Assembly (NCBI GenBank): GCA_963765545.1
Contig: CAVXWW010000002.1
Location: forward strand, 1-64,000
Direction: 5' to 3'
Source of the DNA: JARRPM01 sp963765545
Lineage (GTDB): Bacteria; Pseudomonadota; Gammaproteobacteria; Pseudomonadales; Halieaceae
DNA: 64,000 nucleotides
A program made the position numbers and the translations under genes. Each line of letters begins with the position of its first letter. Position 1 is the stretch's first letter. Below, piece after piece: positions 1 to 8,355 of the stretch. The notes beneath the pieces were generated by a model. That model was not told the origin of the DNA. It worked only from the letters and a program-made list of their open reading frames with translations, and searched no databases.

Positions 1-2883
1 AGGAGATGTGAGATCTAACGGATCCACGCGAAACTGTGTGACTGAATTCGGAAACCGATTCAGCGCCCTCGTTTTAAGCTCCTGCGCTTCCTGATTCAGC
101 ACGGCAGGGTAAAGATTACTCTCGTAATACCACTGCATTGAGCTCATTGATTCTTTGCCAGCGAAATTGAGACAAATGTTCACTCCTGTACCTAGAGTGA
201 GGAATGCCAGGACTAGCCACGCCGCTCCAGCCCTGATATTGACCGGTGTGAGCTGCGCCTGGCGCGATACCAAATACAATCTCCGATACTGGTAATAGCC
301 CCATACAAAGCACGCCGTCATAGCGATAAAGGGAAGGATCAGGGTCGCGTTAAACAATTCATTATCACCCGCGCGGTCAATAGCGCTGCCCAACCAATAG
401 CCTAGATAGATGCTGGCTATATAAATGGAACTGAACAGCATGATCTTTTGGCGGTTAATCACCAAGGGGATGTCGAACCAGTTTTTTATCGCTGTCGTAT
501 CCTTCAAGCGGCCCACGATATAAATTGCCAAAGCAAACGATACGAGGATCAATGCCATACTAATGCTATTGAATAGAAATAGATTGGTCATGTAGCTATC
601 TGCGTTGGCATTGGGAATAAAGGTCACCAGCGCCCACTGGCTGATCGGGAGCGATTCGTTTATAAATGTGCCAGAGCTACCATGGTAATAACCCGCAATG
701 CCTGTTTTCCCAGTTTTCCTGTTCATTTTGAGCTTCTGGGTGATGGCGAATGTTCCCTGCCCAGCACTAAAAAGATTCTCTACCATGGCGCGACTGTTAT
801 CTGAGTGGAACAGTACATCACCGCTGGGGCGATCAACCACCATTACAGACATGTCGAGAAGGCGACTATCGTAACTCTGTCCTTCTCCCAGCCATTTCGC
901 CATATACAAAGACTCCAGATCGATATCTGCTCCAAGCACATTGCCGAAATCGGCTCTGGGTTCTGTTTTATCGGGTTCTCGAAAGAGCGTGATACCCAGT
1001 GTCGTGCCTCGTGTTCCATCGTTTATATTAAGTAGGCGTTGTATGTAAAAGTTATTCTCAATAATTGCTCCTGGTTTCCCCTCGTTAGTAGCGGCCACCT
1101 CGGGTTTAAAGCAGTTATCGTCGGTGACTTCTGCACGGCAATACCTGGCGGTCCACCCCTGCTGGTCTCTAACTTCCTTAAAATAGTAGCGATGTGAAAG
1201 CCGGTAGCACGTTGGCGCTTTATTGGTCTCCTGGTATTGGAACATGGGCAGTATCTGGCGACCCTCATGATCCATCAGGAACACACTGAGTATATTTCTG
1301 AATTTACCGTTAGGTTGGTACCACTCTCCAAAGCCCGCCTCTTCTATAAACCTGACGCCACGACCGTACAAATTGATCTGATTAAAAGGCGGCGCCATTG
1401 CATCGCAGTCCCGATTTCGCATTTCGATCTCATCAATGTTCTTTTTTCGTATTAACGCATTATCAATATTCTCCAATACATACCCTGTTCCATCACGAAA
1501 CGACATTCCTTCTACTGCCTTGTAGTCGATGTCATTAGACGATGTCAAAAATCCTCTGTCCGTTAGAACTTTCTTCACCAACGTCGATTCACCAGGTCCT
1601 GGAGGTAAGTTTTTGTTATCTTTCTCCAGTCGGAGAAGGTCAACGTAGAAATCGCGGTAACGATCGAGATCGGCGAAGAGATTCAACAGGTCGCGCTCGA
1701 AATCTCCGCTTATATCCTTCATAAGTTTCGTAGCCAGATCTCTTCGATATTCGATCTCGATGCGCTGCTCACCGAAGGCAAACAGCATAGCGCAGAGCAG
1801 AATAAAAAGCGTATAGCTTGCCAAAGTAGTGCAGCGATAAAAGAATTGGCTGATCGGTTGATGTCGCGACAGCATGAACAGCTTGAACATCGTCCAAACA
1901 AATGCCAGGAAGACAAGCAAAAGGATTAGTACGCTTAAGTTCCACCGCTGGTCCTGTCGAATATCGAGTAGACTTTCCGGGAGTAACCCCACAAGGTAGA
2001 GTGAGTCAATCGGAGTACATTCTTCTAAAACACAAGTCAAAAATCTTTCATGCACTTTGAATGGATAAATGTAAACGCGCGCGGGACCTGATGTCAGCTC
2101 CATATCTATGTGATAGCTGTAACCAGGCGGCCTGGCACCTGCCTCGCCCTGGCCAGCCTCCCTATTTGCCAACAGATTTACCCAATTACTATTTTTGTAC
2201 TCTTCAATTCGGCGACTGATATCTTTTGTGTCAATAATGGAGAAGCCACTTTGTCTACCAATGCGTCCCAACACTTGGTTCTCCGCATCCACCAACAGAT
2301 AGAATGAAAAGTCCTCGCGCGGAGACGGTAGAATATCTGATATATCGATGCTTGCTATTCTCTGGTGTGCCACTTCATCCTCTATTTCTATCGTCTCTCC
2401 TTTCAAGAGAAGCTTGTAGCTCGGAGAACTTGTTTTACCCTCAACCTCATTGTTTTTACTTTTGTCATCCTTGTCTTTGTCGTTCTGTGATGCCGCTTCA
2501 CTGTCTTCATCCGATAATGATGCATCTTCGTTAGACGATCCTGATGGATCCTGTTCATGTGTTACCTCCGATGGCTTTGGGGCCTGGGGGTTCAGGATGT
2601 TGTAACTGGGGAAAATGGCTACCTTGCTGGCTAGGCTTTCACCGTATGAATTTAATCTCAGCAGTTGGTCCAGCTTATTGTTTATTTCTATGGAAGCTTC
2701 CTGAAGCGTGCGAAAGTAAACCGCATTAATAAAATGGTCCTGCCTTTTTTGATATTGATGATAGAAGTAGGCGGCTATCGCCATTACGGCGATAAGCATT
2801 ATCAGCCAAGTGCGGATAGCACGCGGACGGCGATCGGATTCAGCCTTGTTGCCTGTTTTAGTGCCGGAATTCTGATGAGCCAT
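1..2883 (-). CDS. Large multi-pass membrane protein with Cache-like sensor regions (partial, C-terminus beyond window)
   Basis: Reading the minus strand from the ATG at 2883 gives 961 codons without a stop, running off the left edge, so only the N-terminal part is visible. Hydrophobic segments lie near residues 25-44, 311-336, 350-370, 764-788, 813-831, 844-865 and 882-905. Two large, probably extracytoplasmic regions lie between them: about 45-310, with an acidic low-complexity stretch near 100-150, and about 371-763. The second ends in LPISQWALVTFIP just before a membrane helix, the usual end of a Cache/PDC sensor domain. It contains several Cys residues (for example NRDCDAM, TCYRL, RYCRAE, DDNCF) that could pair in the periplasm. 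The output domain would lie beyond the window, so a role in sensing is inference. I do not recognise the family as a whole. Confidence 0.75.
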   Translation of the reverse strand, partial: MAHQNSGTKTGNKAESDRRPRAIRTWLIMLIAVMAIAAYFYHQYQKRQDHFINAVYFRTLQEASIEINNKLDQLLRLNSYGESLASKVAIFPSYNILNPQAPKPSEVTHEQDPSGSSNEDASLSDEDSEAASQNDKDKDDKSKNNEVEGKTSSPSYKLLLKGETIEIEDEVAHQRIASIDISDILPSPREDFSFYLLVDAENQVLGRIGRQSGFSIIDTKDISRRIEEYKNSNWVNLLANREAGQGEAGARPPGYSYHIDMELTSGPARVYIYPFKVHERFLTCVLEECTPIDSLYLVGLLPESLLDIRQDQRWNLSVLILLLVFLAFVWTMFKLFMLSRHQPISQFFYRCTTLASYTLFILLCAMLFAFGEQRIEIEYRRDLATKLMKDISGDFERDLLNLFADLDRYRDFYVDLLRLEKDNKNLPPGPGESTLVKKVLTDRGFLTSSNDIDYKAVEGMSFRDGTGYVLENIDNALIRKKNIDEIEMRNRDCDAMAPPFNQINLYGRGVRFIEEAGFGEWYQPNGKFRNILSVFLMDHEGRQILPMFQYQETNKAPTCYRLSHRYYFKEVRDQQGWTARYCRAEVTDDNCFKPEVAATNEGKPGAIIENNFYIQRLLNINDGTRGTTLGITLFREPDKTEPRADFGNVLGADIDLESLYMAKWLGEGQSYDSRLLDMSVMVVDRPSGDVLFHSDNSRAMVENLFSAGQGTFAITQKLKMNRKTGKTGIAGYYHGSSGTFINESLPISQWALVTFIPNANADSYMTNLFLFNSISMALILVSFALAIYIVGRLKDTTAIKNWFDIPLVINRQKIMLFSSIYIASIYLGYWLGSAIDRAGDNELFNATLILPFIAMTACFVWGYYQYRRLYLVSRQAQLTPVNIRAGAAWLVLAFLTLGTGVNICLNFAGKESMSSMQWYYESNLYPAVLNQEAQELKTRALNRFPNSVTQFRVDPLDLTSP

Positions 2884-3285
2884 TACATTTGGCCTTCCAT
2901 AAACGGTATTAAGTCCCCCGACGACACTTATAACGAATGTTATCGGAGAGAGACGATCCCGCTTTCCTGATCTTGTCTAGCTATAGCAGTTAACTGGTAA
3001 AGTATAGGGCAAATGAAAGGGCTTTTGTGAGCAGATATCCTGATGAATAAGAGTTACCTGGAAGACAAGTATCACGACTAGCCGGTCTATCTTACCAAAT
3101 ACCCGGTCATGCGAGTGATCCCGCACTTCATATCCGGTCATTCCTGAACGAACTCCCGCAGCAGTGCGTGCCATGAGGTTGTCAGTAGCGTCCTCAAATT
3201 AACGGGTCAGAGCCCTCAATTGATGCTCATGTAGAAAGTTGATCAATGTAGAATGCCTGGCATGTTGAATCAAGGATGATGTCAC
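2884..3285. other. Intergenic stretch between membrane sensor and RAYT remnant
   Basis: About 400 bases without a convincing gene. The right part, from about 3200, carries one REP-like motif and leads directly into the start of the transposase remnant. The left part should hold the promoter of the membrane sensor gene on the minus strand, but I see no clear promoter boxes. Confidence 0.5.
3201..3220. repeat. REP-like palindrome half-site
   Basis: The motif GGGTCAGAGCCCT matches the core of the palindromes at 3687-3707 and 6780-6810. It sits 66 bases before the RAYT remnant, the usual place for REP elements mobilised by that transposase family. Confidence 0.5.
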
Positions 3286-3690
3286 ATGCCCAGAAAACCC
3301 CGATTCTTTGTGCCAGGGCTGCCTGTCCATATCGTACAAAGAGGGAACAACCGTCAGGTCATTTTCTTCGAGAAAATTGACTATGAGGTGTACCTCTCAT
3401 TGCTCGCTGAAGCTTGTGACCGATATGGCTGTCAGATTCACGCCTACGTTCTGATGACAAGCCACACGCATCTACTGGCAACGCCAAGTGAGAATGGCGC
3501 AACTTCCTCAAGAGTATCGTTGGAGTAGCTATCAAAGGAACGGACTTTGCTTGAATGATGGCCTGATAACGCCACATTCTGAGTACCAAAATCTCGGTAT
3601 CGACGATGTAACACGGGCAAGGGGCTATAGACTTCTTTTCGAGAAAGTTCTCCCTGATAAAGATCTGAATTTACTCCGGATTATTTTTAA
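3286..3690 (+). pseudogene. RAYT (REP-associated tyrosine transposase, IS200-like) with internal deletion and frameshift
   Basis: The first 66 or so codons are a normal RAYT N-terminus: PRKPRFFVPGLPVHIVQRGNN, then a run ending SHTHLLATP that holds the family's HxH metal-binding motif (HTH here). At about 3490-3510 the reading frame changes and the sequence jumps to the C-terminal part of the family: LPQEYRWSSYQ, LITPHSEYQNLG and ARGYRLLFE. The middle, about 75 residues in intact members and including the catalytic Tyr helix, is missing. The C-terminal tail is lost where a REP-like palindrome begins at 3687. The gene cannot encode an active transposase. The upstream bases also look like a typical RAYT leader. 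Any mobilisation of the local REP elements would need another copy elsewhere in the genome. Confidence 0.8.
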
Positions 3691-3707
3691 GGGCCCTGAC
3701 CCCTTAA
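3687..3707. repeat. REP-like palindrome
   Basis: A near-perfect palindrome with core AAGGGCCCTGACCCCTT, related to the motifs at 3201-3220 and 6780-6810. It abuts the truncated end of the RAYT remnant and lies 6 bases past the stop codon of the convergent nuclease-family gene. Confidence 0.6.
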
Positions 3708-3712
3708 ACAGC

Positions 3713-4687
3713 CTACAGTCTGAACTCCGTCCACAATGGATAATGATCCGACACCCTGAACGATATCGAGGACTTGCTCAAACCAGTATTCATATACACA
3801 TGAGGCAGGAAATCAAACCCGCCTCCTTTTACGTACTCGAGTGCAATCCTTTGTCTCTTTGACCCGGTTTCGAACCAGGCGATCTGGTCATAGAATTTCT
3901 CCACGTCCGGATTATTTGGATCCGAGAAGATCGTCCGGGGTATCTGGTGGAGGTCCTTCGGTACCGTCAACCCCGTGGATGTGAATGCCTGCCACAGGTC
4001 ATCACCTCTTCGATCTATATTGAAGTCACCCAGCGTGAGCAGGCTCTGGTGCCACCGATTAGACCTGTCTGCCCATTCCCGCATGCAGCGTGCAATATCT
4101 CTGAGTTCCTGCACCCGGTCATCTGATGATTTGCCAAACTCCACATGTAATGTCACCAGGATGAAGGTTTGATTACCTGCCCTGAAGCTGACCGCGTACG
4201 GTGTCCTGGCAAACTGTCGCACCAGGGCGTCTGGGCTGAGTTCGTCACGCCACTCTGGGGGGATGACAATCTCCGCAGCCAGACCGGAAGGTTGCACTCG
4301 CCTGCGGTCAAATACAAACGCCATTCGCTCGTTATTGCCCTTAGCTCCCGCTGTCACATCGGTCATTAAAAAGGACCAGTCGTCCCCCAGGAATCTCATC
4401 ATATCCCGCAGGGCCCTGAGGTCGCCTACCACCTCCTGGATAGCGATGACGTCGAACCGAGATAGGATTTCAATGATGGCCCTGAGACCTCGAAGATCAC
4501 GTTTTGGAGAGTCAGTACCTGTGGCAGTCCACTTACGGGTTAGTGAGCCGAAGGCGCGGATGTTCCAGCTGGCGATCAGCAGGTTCTCACTATCCCTCTT
4601 TGCGGGGATGGCGATGTCAAGAGCTGACTTTAGTTCTGCCAGCTCAAGGGCGACTTTGACGGGTGGATTGTCCAGGATGTCCGGCAT
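3713..4687 (-). CDS. Endonuclease/exonuclease/phosphatase (EEP) family protein
   Basis: A 324-residue protein with the EEP-fold motifs in order: SWNIRAF near residue 43 (Asn), IAIQEV near 84 (metal-binding Glu), LVTLHVEFG near 180, LGDFNIDR near 219 (catalytic Asp and Asn) and VSDHYPLW near the C-terminus (Asp-His pair). The family hydrolyses phosphodiester or phosphate-ester bonds with a divalent metal. Substrates range from DNA to phospholipids, and nothing here decides between them. No signal peptide is evident, so it is probably cytoplasmic. It stands alone between mobile-element debris and a phage-tail-like relic, which suggests an accessory gene. The 3' end runs up to a REP-like palindrome that may serve as a boundary hairpin. 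Confidence 0.85.
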   Translation of the reverse strand: MPDILDNPPVKVALELAELKSALDIAIPAKRDSENLLIASWNIRAFGSLTRKWTATGTDSPKRDLRGLRAIIEILSRFDVIAIQEVVGDLRALRDMMRFLGDDWSFLMTDVTAGAKGNNERMAFVFDRRRVQPSGLAAEIVIPPEWRDELSPDALVRQFARTPYAVSFRAGNQTFILVTLHVEFGKSSDDRVQELRDIARCMREWADRSNRWHQSLLTLGDFNIDRRGDDLWQAFTSTGLTVPKDLHQIPRTIFSDPNNPDVEKFYDQIAWFETGSKRQRIALEYVKGGGFDFLPHVYMNTGLSKSSISFRVSDHYPLWTEFRL

Positions 4688-4838
4688 CGCGAGTCACGCA
4701 GCTGTCAGGGGTCTAGGCAGTAATTGTAGTCCAGAATTAGTTTATGTCCCTGAGGCTTTTTGAGGTGGAGATAAGGCAAGGGTGCTATGTCGATCTAACA
4801 ATATATCGCCAGGATGCGCTTATACGCGTTCTGGCTGT

Positions 4839-5393
4839 TTAGGGAAATGGCGTAGGCTCAGGGTTGCTATGTGTTTGTGGCTCGATGGGAATCTGGCCTA
4901 ATTCATAGGCTATTGAAAGACGGTAGGGCACTTCCCCTCCCTGGGTGCTCCAAATGTGTGCTAATTCTTCCACTGGACACGAACGTAGGGCTGCCTGCAA
5001 TCGATAGGATGCGCCCTGCTGCTGAGTCACTTCACTGCCCGGGGCAGCCCTCTGAATGCTTACAGGAGTAACTGGAGAACTATGCATCAACTGAATTGCG
5101 TGGCCGAGTACCCGCAGCTCGACTGCCGGCTCTTCCTCTATAGCAGCAAATGCAGTGATTAGGACACTGGCCCGAAGATGGAGCGTGTGACTCAGACTCT
5201 CGCTGGCACGTATGTCGGCGGGGCCGATATTGTATGCGAAGATATTGAGTATTGGGGTGTTGGCGGTCTTGGCTCGTTTATATGCCTCTCGTGGTGTGCC
5301 CACGGTGACCACCACGTCCTCGTTGATACTGGAGGAGAGGAAATCAGCCAGGCTGCGAATAGCGGCTGATAGCGAGCTTTCCTGAGTAGACAT
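4839..5393 (-). CDS. DUF4255 / Pvc16-like contractile injection system protein
   Basis: A 184-residue protein starting at the ATG at 5393, preceded by a strong GGAGGA Shine-Dalgarno. A longer frame back to 5462 has no ribosome site. The N-terminal half (LSAAIRSLADFLSSSIN, TPREAYKRAKTANTPILNIFAYNI, then RASVLITAFA and RVLGHAIQLMHSSPV) follows the DUF4255/Pvc16_N pattern. That domain occurs in phage-tail-like extracellular contractile injection systems (Afp/PVC type), where it is thought to act in tail-tube termination or assembly. The only injection-system neighbour here is a decayed sheath gene just upstream, so this looks like the survivor of a deleted cluster. The reading frame is intact, but function is doubtful without partners. 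The C-terminal PEPTPFP tail is proline-rich. Confidence 0.7.
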   Translation of the reverse strand: MSTQESSLSAAIRSLADFLSSSINEDVVVTVGTPREAYKRAKTANTPILNIFAYNIGPADIRASESLSHTLHLRASVLITAFAAIEEEPAVELRVLGHAIQLMHSSPVTPVSIQRAAPGSEVTQQQGASYRLQAALRSCPVEELAHIWSTQGGEVPYRLSIAYELGQIPIEPQTHSNPEPTPFP

Positions 5394-5427
5394 TTTGGTG
5401 TCCTCCAAAGAATCATCTGTGCAATCA

Positions 5428-5752
5428 CTAGTCAACGCACTGGCAGTCACCCCAGCTAGCAAAGAGTGGTCGCCACCATCGAGGGTCTGCGATTACCATG
5501 CGGTTTTTCATGTACGCGGCGTGTGTAATGGCGCTTCGATACACCGGCTCGTCATTTTTCCAGTCCTTGCCCGGCAGTATGATAGTGGCGATATCGCGAT
5601 AGTCTTTGAGCCGCTCGTTTGCCGCGCTTATCGGTGACTCGCTTCCCTCGTTTGACATGCCCCAGGAATGCCGCAATCGAGGATGATACAGCCTCTACTG
5701 ACAACTCCCTCGAAGGTATGTCCCTGATGTATACACCGGGATGCTGGTACAT
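5428..5752 (-). pseudogene. Contractile tail sheath protein remnant (eCIS/phage-tail type)
   Basis: From the ATG at 5752 the first 35 or so residues read MYQHPGVYIRDIPS...SSSIAAFLGHVKRG, a classic tail-sheath N-terminus. After about 5650 the sheath signal moves to another frame: NERLKDYRDIATIILPG, then a run ending ITHAAYMKNRMVIADP. This is the conserved block near the C-terminal third of sheath proteins. Several hundred residues between the two blocks are gone and the far C-terminus is missing. The frame closes at 5428, just before the Pvc16-like gene. The piece therefore shows an internal deletion with a frameshift plus a 3' truncation. Confidence 0.75.
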
Positions 5753-6177
5753 CGTGTGCGCACTCCTTAGCCGGACCCTTGGAGGCGGCGCCGAACTGAG
5801 TTATCCAGATACTCAGCGCAGGCCTACTTTTCCTCGACGTGACGACAGCCTCTGCTTCGAAAACGAATTTGATGGTGTGTTTTCAATCTAGCAGGCCTCA
5901 AGGTCTGTTCCCAATCACCACTAGACTTAACAATTCTAATGAAGCATCTGTATAGACCGGAAAGTGATGAAGCGGACGTCCTTCCCCACCAGCCACGCGT
6001 CATACCCTGAATTACGGATTCGATGAAAGCCGCAAAGGCAGCTGTATGGCAAAGTCAATACGCCACTTTGGCTTGCAGCTGCTAGACTTATATGTCGTGG
6101 ATTCGACGGCTAATACGTCGCGTGGCTCAACAAGCGGACGAGGTTGCTACAGATTTTTCAGGCATGGGAGGTGTGCT
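5753..6177. other. Intergenic stretch upstream of sheath remnant and zinc-ribbon gene
   Basis: About 425 bases between divergent genes. Short open frames exist but lack family resemblance or ribosome sites. No RNA gene, repeat or clear terminator was recognised. Confidence 0.4.
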
Positions 6178-6765
6178 ATGACTTACCGTGAAATGCTCGA
6201 ACATCTGGCTGATCAGGCGGAAATGCAGCGCAAGGCGATAATTGCCGATCATTGGCAAACCGTACTCAGCGACGGGTTTGTCGCCTTTGTGCAGGGCCAG
6301 ATCGAAGCCGCCCGGAGCATGATTGCTCAGGATGGTATGTTCGATAAGGTGTTTGCTGGCCAACGCGATGAAATCAAGCAAATCATGAAAGAGCAGATTT
6401 CCAAATCGGCGGCACGCTATATCTCGGTTTGGGATAGCATGAGGATTGTGTATCAGCAATTGCAAAAGCACAGCGAGCGCCAGGGTCAGTCCGGAGGAAT
6501 GGTAGACCACGGTCGCCACGCCCGCATGCCACGGGGTGTAGAGGTGGGGCCCGCCGCACACTGCTACCGCTGTGGATCACCCGCCGTGAGCGGAGGCCTT
6601 TGTAGCGGATGCCAGGCCGGCGCGCAGGACTGGCAGGAAGCTGATCTGGAGTATGATCGCCAGCTGCATCGTCAGCAAACGGAAGACCTGGGTTATCAAC
6701 GGCTGCAGGACGATTACATCTACGATGCCAGCCAGCCTGACTTTAATAGCTTCGGCGGCTACTGA
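6178..6765 (+). CDS. Hypothetical protein with C-terminal zinc ribbon
   Basis: A 195-residue protein. The start at 6178 is chosen because GGGAGG lies 6 bases before the ATG; the frame is open further upstream to 6046 without a ribosome site. The N-terminal 110 residues are predicted mostly helical (MTYREMLEHLADQAEMQRKA, then repeated amphipathic stretches). A CYRCGS...LCSGCQ motif near residues 122-140 is a four-Cys zinc ribbon. The tail is rich in Gln, Asp and Tyr. I do not recognise a family and no function is assigned. It is transcribed away from the injection-system relic and is followed by a REP-like element. An adaptor or nucleic-acid-binding role is possible from the ribbon alone. Confidence 0.6.
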   Translation: MTYREMLEHLADQAEMQRKAIIADHWQTVLSDGFVAFVQGQIEAARSMIAQDGMFDKVFAGQRDEIKQIMKEQISKSAARYISVWDSMRIVYQQLQKHSERQGQSGGMVDHGRHARMPRGVEVGPAAHCYRCGSPAVSGGLCSGCQAGAQDWQEADLEYDRQLHRQQTEDLGYQRLQDDYIYDASQPDFNSFGGY

Positions 6766-6779
6766 GGGTAATGATAATC

Positions 6780-6810
6780 AAGGGGTCTGTTTTTAAGGCT
6801 CTGACCCCTT
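6780..6810. repeat. REP-like inverted repeat
   Basis: AAGGGGTC at 6780-6787 and GACCCCTT at 6803-6810 form an inverted repeat with an internal AAGGCTCT. The right half contains the same GGGTCAGAGCC core (reverse strand) as the elements at 3201 and 3687. Its position just after a stop codon is typical of REP elements. Confidence 0.6.
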
Positions 6811-6843
6811 AAACACTCGGAGACGGAACTATTGATCACATAC

Positions 6844-6870
6844 AAAAAAGCCCCGTTTTCAGGGGCTTTC
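6844..6870 (-). terminator. Rho-independent terminator of ssrA
   Basis: On the minus strand AAAGCCCC, loop TGAAAA and CGGGGCTTTTTT form a GC-rich stem followed by a T-run, 33 bases past the tmRNA 3' CCA. Confidence 0.85.
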
Positions 6871-6902
6871 AGGTAATTGCTGGTTGTTGCTTGTGTTAAT
6901 TA

Positions 6903-7293
6903 TGGTGGAGGCGGCGGGAATTGAACCCGCGTCCGCCAGTACTCTGCCATCGGCTCTACATGCTTAGTTTCCGTTAATTAATTTAGCCTCATACAGCCCA
7001 ACGGGCAGGACGTAATTGGCGATCCTGTTAAGTTTTAGCAGATCCACCCCAGGCAGGCTTCACAGCGATCCAGTTCTATATGACAGTCAGTAGCGCGGGG
7101 CTGGCACCTTGCTAAAGACCGCTAGGGCCGAAGCCACTAGATGGTGTTACAAAGGGCTACTTACGCAGCCAGTTGTGCACCGTAGTTGTCGTCATTGGCA
7201 ACTAATAGTTTGCAGCTTTGGATTAACGTGATTGGCTACCATCACGGCATGCACCTCAGGGTTTGTTACCGTCGTCGAATCCTAATCGCCCCC
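6903..7293 (-). ncRNA. ssrA: Transfer-messenger RNA (tmRNA)
   Basis: The 5' end GGGGGCGATTAGGATTCGAC at 7293 and the 3' end GGTTCAATTCCCGCC...CCACCA at 6903 form the tRNA-like domain with a TTCAATTC T-loop, giving about 391 nucleotides. The tag frame at 7199-7161 (minus) encodes ANDDNYGAQLAA followed by TAA, a normal proteobacterial degradation tag ending in LAA. tmRNA works with SmpB to release ribosomes stalled on broken mRNAs and to mark the unfinished protein for proteolysis. The smpB gene lies 472 bases upstream on the same strand. A TATACT or TAAAAT box just upstream of 7293 could be the -10 element, but no strong -35 is seen. Confidence 0.97.
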
Positions 7294-7765
7294 GGATAGT
7301 GATTTTACAGTATAGCTTAATTGGCCTCCTGTGTATCAGGGCGAGTTGCCCCAATGTGCAGTAATAGACAGTTTCGGGGGGTAAAAGTTCCGTGGCCGGC
7401 ATTGGCAAACAGGCGGTAATTCGACAGCTTGGGGCAGTCGGTCGGGCGTATCCCGGATATGGAAAAGCCGCACTCACCCGGCTCAATTGCCCGGTAACTG
7501 CGGCCTGTGGGTCGTTAGCCTTGACCGGGGATTGCATTGCGCGAATCCCTCGGCCGGCACTCTCCTCCATGGGAAAGTATTGCGGTATAAAACCGTATAC
7601 CCGTGCGCCCTTGCGGTGGTGGGTCCAGGCTTCTCAGCCCGGCTACAAAGCCACTCTGTGGGCACACTTTAACTATGGTCTGCGGGAGCGGTTCGCGCAA
7701 GTAAATCTATAGAACGAGTAAGTCTAGATTCTGGATGTTTAATTCACAGACGGTATTCTGGCTGC
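7294..7765. other. Intergenic stretch between smpB and ssrA
   Basis: A 472-base gap. The right end of ssrA (7294-7330) must hold its promoter. Overlapping open frames on both strands at 7390-7710 lack ribosome sites and family resemblance, so I do not call a gene. No terminator for smpB is obvious. Confidence 0.45.
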
Positions 7766-8248
7766 TTACTGCTTGACGTTTTCCCGCACGATGCGCTGCT
7801 TCTGGCGGTTCCAGTCGCGGTCTTTTTCAACGTCGCGCTTGTCGTGTGACTTCTTGCCCTGGGCCAGGGCTATGCGGGCCTTTACCAGGTGGCCCTTCCA
7901 GTAAAACTGGGTGCAGACACAGGTCAGGCCTTTTTGCGTCGTGGCCGCCAGGATTTTCGCCAACTCCTTTTTATGCAGCAGCAGTTTGCGGGTGCGGGTG
8001 GGATCGGTGACAAAATGAGTTGAGGCTGTCTCCAGCGGCGTGATCTGGGTACCCAGCAGAAAGGCCTCGCCGTCCTTTACAAGGACGTAGGAGTCTCCCA
8101 GGTCTGCCTTGCCCATGCGCAGGCTTTTTACTTCCCAGCCCGACAGCACCACGCCGGCCTCGAAGGTCTCCAGCAGCTGGTAGTCGAAGGTCGCGCGCTT
8201 GTTGCGGGCAATTACATTGTCAGAATTCTTTGGCTTTTTCTTTGTCAT
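7766..8248 (-). CDS. smpB: SsrA-binding protein SmpB
   Basis: A 160-residue protein that binds tmRNA and delivers it to stalled ribosomes. The family signatures are clear: NSDNVIARNKRATFDYQLLETFEAGVVLSGWEVKSLR at the N-terminus, then GQITPL-type and LLLHKKEL motifs, and the basic tail KKSHDKRDVEKDRDWNRQKQRI that folds in the mRNA path. The start at 8248 is preferred over an upstream in-frame ATG at 8257 because MTKKKPKNS matches the usual N-terminus and length. The tmRNA gene follows on the same strand, a common arrangement. The transporter gene upstream is divergent. Confidence 0.95.
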   Translation of the reverse strand: MTKKKPKNSDNVIARNKRATFDYQLLETFEAGVVLSGWEVKSLRMGKADLGDSYVLVKDGEAFLLGTQITPLETASTHFVTDPTRTRKLLLHKKELAKILAATTQKGLTCVCTQFYWKGHLVKARIALAQGKKSHDKRDVEKDRDWNRQKQRIVRENVKQ

Positions 8249-8355
8249 GGCGCGCATTATACGGCCAAGGCTGGTGGGTTAAACGTGAATCTTTCCCTTT
8301 TCACATTTCCCGGCGTGGGGCACTCTAAGCGTATGATAAAAATGAGGTTTTTGCT

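Noticed and set aside
3359..3589. Minus-strand frame opposite the RAYT remnant
   Set aside because: Shadow of the transposase sequence.
7392..7712. Open frames between ssrA and smpB
   Set aside because: Overlapping frames on both strands, no ribosome site or family match.
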